From CAKSQF01 sp051867925 (GTDB lineage: Bacteria; Bacillota; Clostridia; Oscillospirales; CAG-272), in contig JBJDZI010000027.1 in NCBI GenBank assembly GCA_051867925.1, forward strand, positions 1 through 20,129: a DNA stretch of 20,129 nt, given 5' to 3'. This document shows positions 6,463 through 12,971 of this stretch, piece by piece (within the stretch, counting starts at the first letter, position 1; each line of letters opens with the position of its first letter). A program made the position numbers and the translations under genes. The notes below the pieces were generated by a model that ran no database searches, was not told the DNA's origin, and saw only the letters and a program-made list of their open reading frames with translations.

Positions 6463-6600
6463 TTAAAGACGCCGCCATTGCGCGGCGTCTTTTTTGAAAC
6501 AGTCATTATGCCTTGTCGATCTGCTGTCCGTCGTAGGCAGGCGCATAGTGTCGAACCCCGGCATAGACAGCTTTTCATTTTGAAAATCAGTATAGATCAT
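6463..6600 (-). pseudogene. N-terminal stub of an aldo/keto reductase gene
   Basis: On the minus strand an ATG at 6600 with GAGGAAA 8 nt upstream opens a 45-codon frame. Its first part, MIYTDFQNEKLSMPGFDTMR followed by LP, matches the N-terminus of the larger aldo/keto reductases, where LGFGTMRLP is the usual form. After about codon 22 the match continues only in a shifted frame (TDGQQIDKA) and then hits a stop. The remaining ~270 residues, including the catalytic tetrad, are absent, and the frame ends inside the neighbouring terminator. It lies 33 nt after the MerR gene on the same strand, so it was probably the second gene of that transcript. This is a different reductase from the intact one at 7248. 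Confidence 0.65.
6468..6495 (+). terminator. Terminator of the acetyltransferase gene
   Basis: GACGCCGC (6468-6475) pairs with GCGGCGTC (6482-6489) and is followed by six T. It begins 20 nt after the stop codon. Confidence 0.9.
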
Positions 6601-6633
6601 AGTGATTTCCTCTTAAATAGAATATCATATCGT

Positions 6634-7044
6634 TCAATCGTCATTTTCGTCCAGTCGAAGCAGATTGCTGGTATACGGTCTCACACCCGACAGGACTTCG
6701 TCATAGAAATTCTGTTTGTAGTCGATAAAGTCAATACAAGCCTCGATCTCTTTGATACTCTCCCGCAGAGCGATCTGCTTTTCTGCCAGCATTTCCTTTC
6801 TGCGGGGAATAGAAGATTTTCCTTCCAGGCAGAGCTTGGTATATTCCTGCATTTCGGCAATGCTCATCCCGCATTTTTTCAGGCAAGAAAGCCCTTCGAT
6901 CCATTTGAGATCGCGCTCGTCAAAAATGCGGCGGTTGTTGGCATCGCGTTTGACGTTGGGAACCAGCCCCTCGTTACAGTAAAATTTCAGCGTTTGATAG
7001 GTCATATCCAGCTTCCGACAGACCTGCATCATGGTATACATCAT
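6634..7044 (-). CDS. MerR-family transcriptional regulator
   Basis: About 136 residues, typical length for the family. The N-terminal winged helix-turn-helix is clear: YTMMQVCRKLDMTYQTLKFY (3-22), then NEGLVP, then NRRIFDERDLKWI. A dimerisation helix runs through about 75-118 (RRKEMLAEKQIALRESIKEIE). The small C-terminal region has no cysteine cluster like metal-sensing members, so the signal is not evident. It resembles regulators placed beside aldo/keto reductases or dehydrogenases that respond to electrophiles. The start at 7044 (or the adjacent ATG at 7041) is favoured by AAAGGAAAG upstream; an ATG at 7065 has no such site. Divergent from the reductase cluster, whose promoter has MerR-type spacing, so it is probably the activator of that cluster. 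Confidence 0.85.
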   Translation of the reverse strand: MMYTMMQVCRKLDMTYQTLKFYCNEGLVPNVKRDANNRRIFDERDLKWIEGLSCLKKCGMSIAEMQEYTKLCLEGKSSIPRRKEMLAEKQIALRESIKEIEACIDFIDYKQNFYDEVLSGVRPYTSNLLRLDENDD

Positions 7045-7104
7045 CCCTATACTTTCCTTTCCCATCTATTCACAAAAAATTAAAAAATATTTTTGTAAAA
7101 CCTA

Positions 7105-7139
7105 TTGACCGATAGTTACAACCGCAATGTATAATCGGT
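7105..7139 (+). promoter_or_regulatory. MerR-type promoter and operator of the reductase cluster
   Basis: TTGACC (7105-7110) and TATAAT (7130-7135) are separated by 19 bp instead of 17. Overlong spacers are the mark of promoters that MerR proteins activate by DNA distortion. An inverted repeat ACCGAT (7108-7113) and ATCGGT (7134-7139) spans the spacer and is a candidate operator. It drives 7248 onward; the merR gene points the other way. Confidence 0.7.
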
Positions 7140-7247
7140 TATAACAAACGGTTGCTTCTATCAAAGTATATCACAGCTACGGGATAAAAGCAAGCCTGAT
7201 TTGTAAATTAATCAGCCAAAAGGCGAAATGAAAGTGAGGATGATTTG

Positions 7248-8135
7248 ATGAAGTATGTAACTTTACAAAACGGCGTCCAAATGCCGATGCTAGGCTACGG
7301 TGTGTATCAGGTGAGCAAGGAGGAATGTGAACGGTGCGTTCTGGACGCGCTTAAGGTGGGCTACCGCCATATCGACACGGCGCAGAGTTATTTCAACGAG
7401 GAAGAAGTCGGAAACGCCATCGCAAAATCGGGCATTCCGCGGGAAGAACTGTTCATCACAAGCAAGGTCTGGATCGAACATTACGGCTACGAGGAAACGA
7501 AACAGTCGGTTTACGAATCGCTCAGAAAACTGCAGACCGACTATATCGATCTGATGCTCCTGCATCAGCCCTTTGCAGACTATTACGGCGCGTGGCGCGC
7601 TTTGGAAGAACTGTATGAAGAAGGCAAACTCCGTGCTATCGGCATTTCCAATTTTTACACGGACAGAATGATTGACCTCTGCGCGTTCTCGCGGATCAAG
7701 CCGATGGTCAATCAGGTGGAGACTCACCCCCACAATCAGCAGATCGAAGCGCAGAAATGGATGGATAAGTACGACGTGCAGATTGAGGCATGGGCACCCT
7801 TCGGTGAAGGCAGAGGCGGCTTGTTCACCAATGAAACCATAGCGAAAATCGCGGCGAAATACAATAAGACCGTAGCGCAGACCATTTTGCGCTGGGAAAT
7901 GCAGAGAGGAATCGTCGTCATCCCCAAATCCACGCATATCGAGCGAATGGCGGAGAATTTCAACGTGTTCGACTTCATTCTTTCGGACGAGGATATGGCG
8001 GTGATGGCAAGCCTTGACAAACATCAAAGCTCCTTCTTCTCCCACACCGATCCGAATATGGTGGAATGGTTTGTTAAGATGGTAGAAGAGCGCAAGCACA
8101 ACAACGATCACAGAAAAGACAAAAAGAATTGGTAA
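7248..8135 (+). CDS. Aldo/keto reductase, 2,5-didehydrogluconate reductase-like
   Basis: A 295-residue TIM-barrel oxidoreductase that uses NADPH to reduce aldehydes or ketones in the cytoplasm. The catalytic tetrad is complete: D43 and Y48 in HIDTAQSYFNEE, K73 in ITSKVW and H106 in LLHQP. The cofactor-binding end has IPKSTHIERMAENFNVFDF. The C-terminal tail is rich in Lys, His and Asp. Start ATG at 7248 with GAGG 8 nt upstream; an in-frame TTG one codon earlier is unlikely. It is the first gene of the (+) redox cluster, 112 nt after the MerR-type promoter and 16 nt before the next gene. The substrate is unknown; with a MerR activator next door, detoxification of reactive carbonyls is a reasonable inference. 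Confidence 0.95.
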   Translation: MKYVTLQNGVQMPMLGYGVYQVSKEECERCVLDALKVGYRHIDTAQSYFNEEEVGNAIAKSGIPREELFITSKVWIEHYGYEETKQSVYESLRKLQTDYIDLMLLHQPFADYYGAWRALEELYEEGKLRAIGISNFYTDRMIDLCAFSRIKPMVNQVETHPHNQQIEAQKWMDKYDVQIEAWAPFGEGRGGLFTNETIAKIAAKYNKTVAQTILRWEMQRGIVVIPKSTHIERMAENFNVFDFILSDEDMAVMASLDKHQSSFFSHTDPNMVEWFVKMVEERKHNNDHRKDKKNW

Positions 8136-8151
8136 GAAAATGGGTGAGAGG

Positions 8152-8820
8152 ATGAAACGGATAATTTCCCGCTTTGCGGTTCTGTTTTGTGCGGTGGCGA
8201 TCACGCTGGCTTCGTTTTCCGCGTGCAGTGCGGAAAGCAGCGAAGTTCCCGACGTTGTTCCCGATACGGACAGACCGACAAACACGGACAGCCAAACGCT
8301 TGTCGTGTATTTTTCACAGCCCGATAACGTGGACAACAGTACAGTTGTAATCGACGGTCAGACGCTGGGCAATACGCAGTATATGGCATACGTCATTCAG
8401 GAGAATACGGGCGCAAACATTTTCCGCATTGTTCCCGAAACGTCTTATCCCACCGACCACGACGCGCTTGTTGATTTGGCGAGAGAGGAACAGAGAAAGG
8501 ATGCGCGCCCCGCATTTGTCGGTGAAATCGAGAATTTCAACGAATACGATACGGTGTTTGTCGGTTATCCGAATTGGTGGAGCGATATGCCCATGATCCT
8601 GTATACGTTTTTTGATACCTACGATTTTTCGGGAAAGACGATCATTCCCTTTAATACGCACGGCGGAAGCGGTTTTTCCAATACGATTTCAACAATAAGA
8701 AGGTTGGAGCCTGACGCTGAAGTATTAAACGGTCTTTCTATTTCGAGAAATCATATTCAGGACGCGAAACAGGAAATTGTCGAGTGGGTAAAATCGCTCG
8801 GTTTTGAAAAGAACTCTTGA
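8152..8820 (+). CDS. Flavodoxin-fold lipoprotein, first copy
   Basis: About 222 residues. Residues 1-25 are a lipoprotein signal peptide with lipobox FSAC (C25), so the protein is probably exported and lipid-anchored. The rest matches the flavodoxin_4-type fold: LVVYFSQ (50-56), then a GNTQYMAY helix (73-80), VPETSYPTDHDALVDLA, then VFVGYPNWWSDMPM (135-148) and IIPFNTHGGSGFSNT. The usual FMN phosphate loop YFSxTGNT is broken by about 17 extra residues between YFSQ and GNTQ. It is predicted to bind FMN, or to have once done so, and act as an electron carrier or quinone/carbonyl reductase on the outer face. ATG at 8140 is an alternative start. The next lipoprotein gene begins about 38 nt downstream. 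Confidence 0.85.
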   Translation: MKRIISRFAVLFCAVAITLASFSACSAESSEVPDVVPDTDRPTNTDSQTLVVYFSQPDNVDNSTVVIDGQTLGNTQYMAYVIQENTGANIFRIVPETSYPTDHDALVDLAREEQRKDARPAFVGEIENFNEYDTVFVGYPNWWSDMPMILYTFFDTYDFSGKTIIPFNTHGGSGFSNTISTIRRLEPDAEVLNGLSISRNHIQDAKQEIVEWVKSLGFEKNS

Positions 8821-8858
8821 ATCTAATCCGGAAGGAGTATGCACTACGGAGGATGAAT

Positions 8859-9599
8859 ATGAAGAAAACATTCAGAAAACTGCTGTGTTTCATAACTGCT
8901 TTTTTGATCCTGCTCTCAACATCAGCATGTAATAATAACATAAATTCGGATCTGCCGCCAACAGATCATACATCGGATGTGACAGACAAGCCGTCGGAAA
9001 TACCCAATGCTCCATCGGACGCGACAGAAAAGCCATCGGAAACCACCGAAAAGCCATCGGAAACAACGAAACCGTCCATAGAAACACCGAATATTCCTTC
9101 CGGTTCAAAGATACTGGTGGCATACTTCTCGTGGTCAAGTTCGGGGAATACCGAACGTATGGCGGAGTATATCGCCGAAAAAACCGGAGGAGATTTATAC
9201 GAAATAGAGCCGGAAATACCATATCCGACCGATTACACAAAATGCACGGAAGTTGCGCTGGAAGAACGCGACAATAACGCCCGTCCCGCCATCAAAAATC
9301 TGATTGATCTATCTCAATACGATGTGATATTCATCGGTTATCCGATCTGGTGGCATACCGCCCCGATGATCATCGGCACGTTTTTGGAGAGCAATCATCT
9401 GACGGATAAGGACATTTACCCGTTTTCGCAGTCCGCTTCCATGAATGGCGCGCAATTTGCATCTTCTATGGAATTCGTGCGTGCTTGTTCAGACGGTGCA
9501 ACCGTACATGACGGATTATTTACAAGCCCCAACAATACGGCACAAATAGACGCATATCTCAAAGGCATCGTCCTGATTTCTGCGTCCGAAAGCAATTAA
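8859..9599 (+). CDS. Flavodoxin-fold lipoprotein, second copy with Pro/Thr-rich linker
   Basis: 246 residues. The signal peptide is about 1-23, with lipobox STSAC (C24). Residues 31-82 form a low-complexity linker of repeated KPSE(T/I) units, visible in the DNA as near-identical short repeats around 8990-9070. It would hold the domain away from the membrane or wall. The flavodoxin domain begins at ILVAYFSWSSSGNTERMA (85-102), a good FMN phosphate loop, followed by EIEPEIPYPTDY, VIFIGYPIWWHTAPM and YPFSQSASMNGA. It is related to the gene before it, and the pair probably arose by duplication. The start at 8859 is set by ACGGAGG 6 nt upstream; earlier in-frame codons lie before the signal peptide. 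The FMN reductase gene follows after 14 nt. Confidence 0.9.
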   Translation: MKKTFRKLLCFITAFLILLSTSACNNNINSDLPPTDHTSDVTDKPSEIPNAPSDATEKPSETTEKPSETTKPSIETPNIPSGSKILVAYFSWSSSGNTERMAEYIAEKTGGDLYEIEPEIPYPTDYTKCTEVALEERDNNARPAIKNLIDLSQYDVIFIGYPIWWHTAPMIIGTFLESNHLTDKDIYPFSQSASMNGAQFASSMEFVRACSDGATVHDGLFTSPNNTAQIDAYLKGIVLISASESN

Positions 9600-9613
9600 G
9601 GAGAAAAGTCATT

Positions 9614-10153
9614 ATGAACAAAAAAGTTTTGATCCTGTCGGGCAGCCCCCGAAAGGGCGGCAATTCCGACCTGCTCTGCGACGAATTTTTGCGCGGAGTG
9701 AAAGAGAGCGGCAACGAGGTCGAAAAAATCAGAGTCGCCGAAAAGAACATCGGCTGCTGCAAGGCTTGTTATTATTGCAGAAACAGCGGCGGTAAGTGCG
9801 TGATCAAAGACGATATGTCGGAAGTTTTGCAGAAAATGATTGATGCAGACGTGATCGTTCTGGCAAGTCCCGTGTACTTCTATTCGATCAACGCGCAACT
9901 GAAAGCGGTCATCGACCGCACGGTCGCACGATGGCTGGAGGTAAAAAATAAAGAATTTTACTATATTCTGACCTGTGCAGACGCCGACCGCGATTCCTGC
10001 ATGACTACGCTTTCCTGTCTGCGCGGGTATGCGGATTGTGTCAACGGAGCCGTCGAAAAGGGAGTCATTTTCGGGACGGGCGTTTACGAAAAAGGAAAGA
10101 TCAAAGATACACCTGCCATGCAACAAGCCTATAAGATGGGTAAGGCGGTTTAG
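9614..10153 (+). CDS. NAD(P)H-dependent FMN reductase-like flavoprotein with a cysteine cluster
   Basis: 179 residues, flavodoxin-like fold, no signal peptide, so cytoplasmic. The FMN phosphate loop is LSGSPRKGGNSDLL (8-21). Residues 49-62 hold C-x2-C-x2-C-x6-C (C49, C52, C55, C62), followed by DDMSEV. This compact spacing falls within the pattern that binds a 4Fe-4S cluster in archaeal iron-sulfur flavoproteins (Isf). Later come VIVLASPVYFYSINAQLK and an ILTCADADRDSC stretch. It could pass electrons from NAD(P)H or ferredoxin to a partner; which partner is not shown. Ribosome binding site AAGGAG; the cupin gene starts 17 nt after its stop. Confidence 0.9.
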   Translation: MNKKVLILSGSPRKGGNSDLLCDEFLRGVKESGNEVEKIRVAEKNIGCCKACYYCRNSGGKCVIKDDMSEVLQKMIDADVIVLASPVYFYSINAQLKAVIDRTVARWLEVKNKEFYYILTCADADRDSCMTTLSCLRGYADCVNGAVEKGVIFGTGVYEKGKIKDTPAMQQAYKMGKAV

Positions 10154-10170
10154 CCAAAGGAGAAGAAGCG

Positions 10171-10578
10171 ATGAATTTCGACGAATTTGAAAAGGAGAGT
10201 CCCTTTGCTCTCGGAGAAGAAAATACAGTATATGCGCAGTTTTTCACAGGCAAAAGTTATCTGAACGGACTGACGAACGCAGGAGTCGGAATCACGGGCG
10301 TAACGTTCGAGCCGTCCTGCCGCAACCATTGGCACATTCATCACGGCGGCGGACAGATTCTGCTTTGCACAGCCGGCAGAGGGTATTATCAGGAATGGGG
10401 AAAGCCCGCGGTGGAATTGCATCGGGGAGACGTTGTGAATATCCCGCCCGAGGTAAAGCATTGGCACGGCGCAGCTCCCGACAGTTGGTTTTCGCATCTT
10501 GCGGTTGCGGTACCTGCGGAAGGCTCGTATTGCGAATGGCTGGAAGAAGTAACCGACGAGTACGATCGACTGCGTTGA
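10171..10578 (+). CDS. Cupin-domain protein
   Basis: A 135-residue single-domain cupin. Motif 1 is RNHWHIHHGGGQILLCTAGR (51-70), with candidate metal ligands H55, H57 and Q62. Motif 2 is HRGDVVNIPPEVKHWHG (84-100), with H97. A Gln in place of the usual Glu is common in the subgroup found beside carboxymuconolactone decarboxylases and reductases. No signal peptide. Its reaction is unknown; a role in handling a small oxidised or aromatic compound is only inferred from the neighbours. Start ATG with AAAGGAG 8 nt upstream; next gene 20 nt downstream. Confidence 0.9.
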   Translation: MNFDEFEKESPFALGEENTVYAQFFTGKSYLNGLTNAGVGITGVTFEPSCRNHWHIHHGGGQILLCTAGRGYYQEWGKPAVELHRGDVVNIPPEVKHWHGAAPDSWFSHLAVAVPAEGSYCEWLEEVTDEYDRLR

Positions 10579-10598
10579 ATGTTCGTATGGAGACAACA

Positions 10599-11279
10599 AT
10601 GATTAAAAAGGCAGTAAAAATAATCGTTGACACCGCAATGTTTATTCTGCTCCTATTGTTGATGGAAGAACATCTTATATCCGACGGTGTTCACGAGTGG
10701 CTGGGTCTTGTAATATTTGTTCTGTTCGCTCTGCATAATGCGCTGAATTACAGGTGGTATAAGGTTCTTTTCAAGGGAAAATACACTGCTTTGCGCATTG
10801 TTCAGACGGTGTTTAATTTTCTTTTAATCGTAGTAATGCTCACCTGTATCGTAAGTTCGGTTTTGATTTCGGAAACCGTATTTTCCTATCTGCATTTGCT
10901 CGGTGCCGAGGTTGGCAGGCGGTTGCATATGCTATCAACCGCGTGGACGTTTGTACTGATGAGCGTTCATCTCGGATTGCATTGGGGAGGGGCAGTTTCA
11001 AAAGCAAACCGTATTGGCGTTTTTTCGCTTTTGGCTGAGAGGATAGCTTGGCGGCTGACGGTGAGTAGCGTTTGCGTTTTCGGCGTAGCCGTGTTCGTTC
11101 AGAGAGCGTTTTACGAGGAGTTATTGCTCTTAACGCAATTCAAAAATTTCGATTATAACAAGACGGCATTCGTTTATTTTTTGGAAACGGCGGCGATGGC
11201 GACTGTATTTGTTGCGGCGGCGTATTACATAAAGAAACTCGGTTTGACCATTCAAAAATATCGCAAGGAGAAGAAATGA
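10599..11279 (+). CDS. DUF4405-like membrane protein, possible heme-binding subunit
   Basis: 226 residues with about five hydrophobic helices (10-30, 33-52, 65-95, 110-130, 150-170) and a sixth near the end (193-212). Histidines lie in or at the edge of helices: H32, H46 in FALHNALNYRWYK, H110, and H124 and H128 in MSVHLGLHWG. Paired intramembrane histidines of this kind suggest b-type heme, as in cytochrome b561-like proteins, but heme binding is inference. It could carry electrons across the membrane to the flavodoxin lipoproteins of the same cluster. The start at 10599 has GGAG 6 nt upstream. A longer frame opens at 10329 inside the cupin gene, but that part is a shadow. Its stop overlaps the start of the next lipoprotein by 4 nt (ATGA). 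Confidence 0.8.
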   Translation: MIKKAVKIIVDTAMFILLLLLMEEHLISDGVHEWLGLVIFVLFALHNALNYRWYKVLFKGKYTALRIVQTVFNFLLIVVMLTCIVSSVLISETVFSYLHLLGAEVGRRLHMLSTAWTFVLMSVHLGLHWGGAVSKANRIGVFSLLAERIAWRLTVSSVCVFGVAVFVQRAFYEELLLLTQFKNFDYNKTAFVYFLETAAMATVFVAAAYYIKKLGLTIQKYRKEKK

Positions 11280-11449
11280 AAAAGCTGTTAAAAATGATTA
11301 CTGCGGCAATGCTTGCCCTTTGCACGTTAGTTTCGCTTGTCGCTTGCGGGGGGAGCGCCAATCGGCTAATGTGTAGTACGGGATACCCAACTGTGCTGCT
11401 GCCTTCTTGTTCCCGATCTCATCTGACAGCCGGATTGCTTCTTCTTTGA
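11276..11449 (+). pseudogene. Lipoprotein gene truncated after the signal peptide
   Basis: ATG at 11276 overlaps the stop of the DUF4405-like gene and follows an AAGGAG site. The first 26 residues form a full lipoprotein signal peptide (MKKLLKMITAAMLALCTLVS then LVACGG). After about position 11354 the frame runs into reversed IS3 sequence, encodes about 30 unrelated residues and stops near 11449. In this context it was probably a third surface lipoprotein of the redox cluster, perhaps another flavodoxin, but the mature part is gone. Confidence 0.75.
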
Positions 11450-11547
11450 ACTCTTGGCTGTAAGTTGACATTCCTTGTCCCTTCTTTTTGCTTTTTTCTA
11501 TTATACCAGATTTTTGAGCGTTTGTCGACTCTACTTATAGTATATCA
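11355..11547 (-). mobile_element. IS3-family insertion sequence remnant (5' end of orfA)
   Basis: Read leftward from ATG at 11471, 39 codons encode the N-terminus of an IS3-family OrfA: MSTYSQEFKEEAIRLSDEIG, then NKKAAAQLGIPYYTLADWR, a helix-turn-helix typical of that transposase. A ribosome binding site and a promoter lie upstream of it. The right limit at about 11547 is judged from a ...ATATCA end (TG...CA-type terminus) and is approximate. The left limit is a break against the lipoprotein gene at about 11354; the rest of orfA, orfB and the second terminal repeat are missing. Confidence 0.75.
11499..11527 (-). promoter_or_regulatory. Promoter of the IS3 remnant
   Basis: On the minus strand TCGACA and TATAAT are 17 bp apart, just upstream of the orfA ribosome binding site. 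It points leftward, so any transcript would be antisense to the truncated lipoprotein gene and the redox cluster end. Confidence 0.55.
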
Positions 11548-12131
11548 TTCCGGAAACAAATATCAAAAAACTGGATATTGGCGAAGAGGACAATAATGTT
11601 GAACTTGGTTTGTCTAATGATGAAATTAAAGCAATGGCAGATCAAGCATTATACAATCTTGGTGTTGATATCTCTAAATTCAAATTAACAGGATATGATA
11701 AATATGAAATTAGCAATGGTAATAGTTCATATGTATGGAGAAAAGATGCAGTTTATCATCAATATATTAACGAATACGAAGTGGTAGGTAGTTCATATAT
11801 TAAAGTTGCTTTCAGTAAAAAAGATATTATAATTATTACAATATCGTATAGTGATTTAATTCCTGATTTACAGATTCCTACCATATCGTTGGAAGAAATT
11901 AATAAAAAGATACATTCTGAAGATATACATCTATTCACAACTCAAAATATAGCATATGCCAATCGATTAGAGATTAATCAACTAGAAATTGTTTATGTTG
12001 AGCATTCGTATAATCTCGATGAAGAATATGCACAGCCATGTTATCGATTAACTGGTAAAATGTATAATGAGACCCAATCATCTGAATTTACTATATTGGT
12101 TAGGGCTGTTCCTGACAAGTATACAAAATAA
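11541..12131 (+). pseudogene. AT-rich gene, 3' fragment of unknown function
   Basis: The frame is open from 11541, directly at the IS end, to TAA at 12131. There is no credible start: the first candidate is TTG at 11610 without a ribosome binding site. So it is best read as a gene that lost its 5' end. It encodes about 190 residues rich in Ile, Asn, Lys and Tyr, with no signal peptide or membrane helix in what remains. The C-terminal part (SLEEINKKI... LEIVYVEHSY... CYRLTGKMY) is faintly like a PepSY-type or regulatory lipoprotein domain, but I do not recognise the family. Its base composition is much more AT-rich than the neighbours, suggesting separate acquisition. Confidence 0.55.
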
Positions 12132-12336
12132 ATGTAACATCGAATATGTCATATTTAGCTGTGATTACCAATAATAGCAGTGAAGGTTGAAATGCATATA
12201 TATAATTTGCCTTCGTTATTATGAGTGCAAATCATAGATTGAGAGATGCATACAATGTATAAATGTTAGGGCAATACCGCATAAATGAGCATTAGAAAAG
12301 CCCTTCTTTTGCCCAAGTATCGCCGCCACCGCCCCC
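12132..12336. other. Intergenic stretch without a recognised gene
   Basis: The left part continues the AT-rich composition of the preceding fragment. About 12270-12336 becomes GC-richer and belongs to the plsY side. GGGCAA near 12270 and TTGCCC near 12310 face each other as a weak inverted repeat; no convincing plsY terminator, RNA gene or ORF was seen. Confidence 0.4.
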
Positions 12337-12957
12337 CTATGCCTTGCTCTTCAGTGAAAACTTGTTTTCAGTCCCTCGGATCAGCCGCTTGAAATTCTCT
12401 TTGTGGCGATAGGCGATATATCCAACCGACGCGGCGCAAAGCAGTATCACGCTAATCGGTGCGCTTCGAACCGCCAAAGTGATGGGACAGGTCAGCAGGG
12501 CAGCCACGGTGGAGAGCGACATATATTGGGTGATGGCAAGCAGTAGCAGCATCACGCCAAGCGCAACGAGACCCGCTCTCCAGTCGATGAACCAGACCAC
12601 AGACAGATAGACGAGAAACCCTTTGCCGCCCTTGAATGTGTACCAAACGGGATAGGCGTGCCCCAGCAAAGCAAACAGTCCCGTATAGGCGGCACCAAGT
12701 TGATATTTGCCCAAACAAAGTTCAAACAGCCACGCGAAAAGGGCTACCACGATTGCCGCTTTAGACAGATCGAGTGCCAAAACCCACCATGCATACTTGT
12801 TTCCGAAGGTACGCTTGAAATTGGTAAAACCGGGATTGCCGCTGCCGCAGGTGCGGATGTCCCTGTGGTAAATTCGTTTGGAAAACTCGATTGCGGGATT
12901 GATCCCCGCCACCAGATAGGCGCACACCGCCGCCGCTATGGTTAACAAGGCTGTCAA
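12337..12957 (-). CDS. plsY: Acyl-phosphate:glycerol-3-phosphate acyltransferase PlsY
   Basis: This integral membrane enzyme transfers an acyl group from acyl-phosphate to glycerol-3-phosphate, the first step of phospholipid synthesis. 206 residues, normal length. The conserved motifs are present: GSGNPGFTN (38-46), LDLSKA (62-67), GHAYPVWYTFKGGKGF (99-114) and a C-terminal HKENFKRLIRGTE. Hydrophobic helices fill the rest. The start is TTG at 12957, about 8 nt after GGGAGG; no ATG lies in this region. It begins 14 nt after the fakA stop and is the last gene of the fakB-fakA-plsY unit, so the acyl-phosphate made by the kinase can be used directly. Confidence 0.95.
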   Translation of the reverse strand: MTALLTIAAAVCAYLVAGINPAIEFSKRIYHRDIRTCGSGNPGFTNFKRTFGNKYAWWVLALDLSKAAIVVALFAWLFELCLGKYQLGAAYTGLFALLGHAYPVWYTFKGGKGFLVYLSVVWFIDWRAGLVALGVMLLLLAITQYMSLSTVAALLTCPITLAVRSAPISVILLCAASVGYIAYRHKENFKRLIRGTENKFSLKSKA

Positions 12958-12971
12958 CGCTGTCTCCTCCC

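Noticed and set aside
7290..8336. Open frame of 348 codons on the - strand
   Set aside because: It runs antisense to the aldo/keto reductase and the flavodoxin lipoprotein, with no recognisable domain or ribosome binding site.
8990..9075. Short tandem DNA repeats as a mobile or phase-variable element
   Set aside because: They encode the in-frame KPSE-type protein linker of the lipoprotein and are explained by that.
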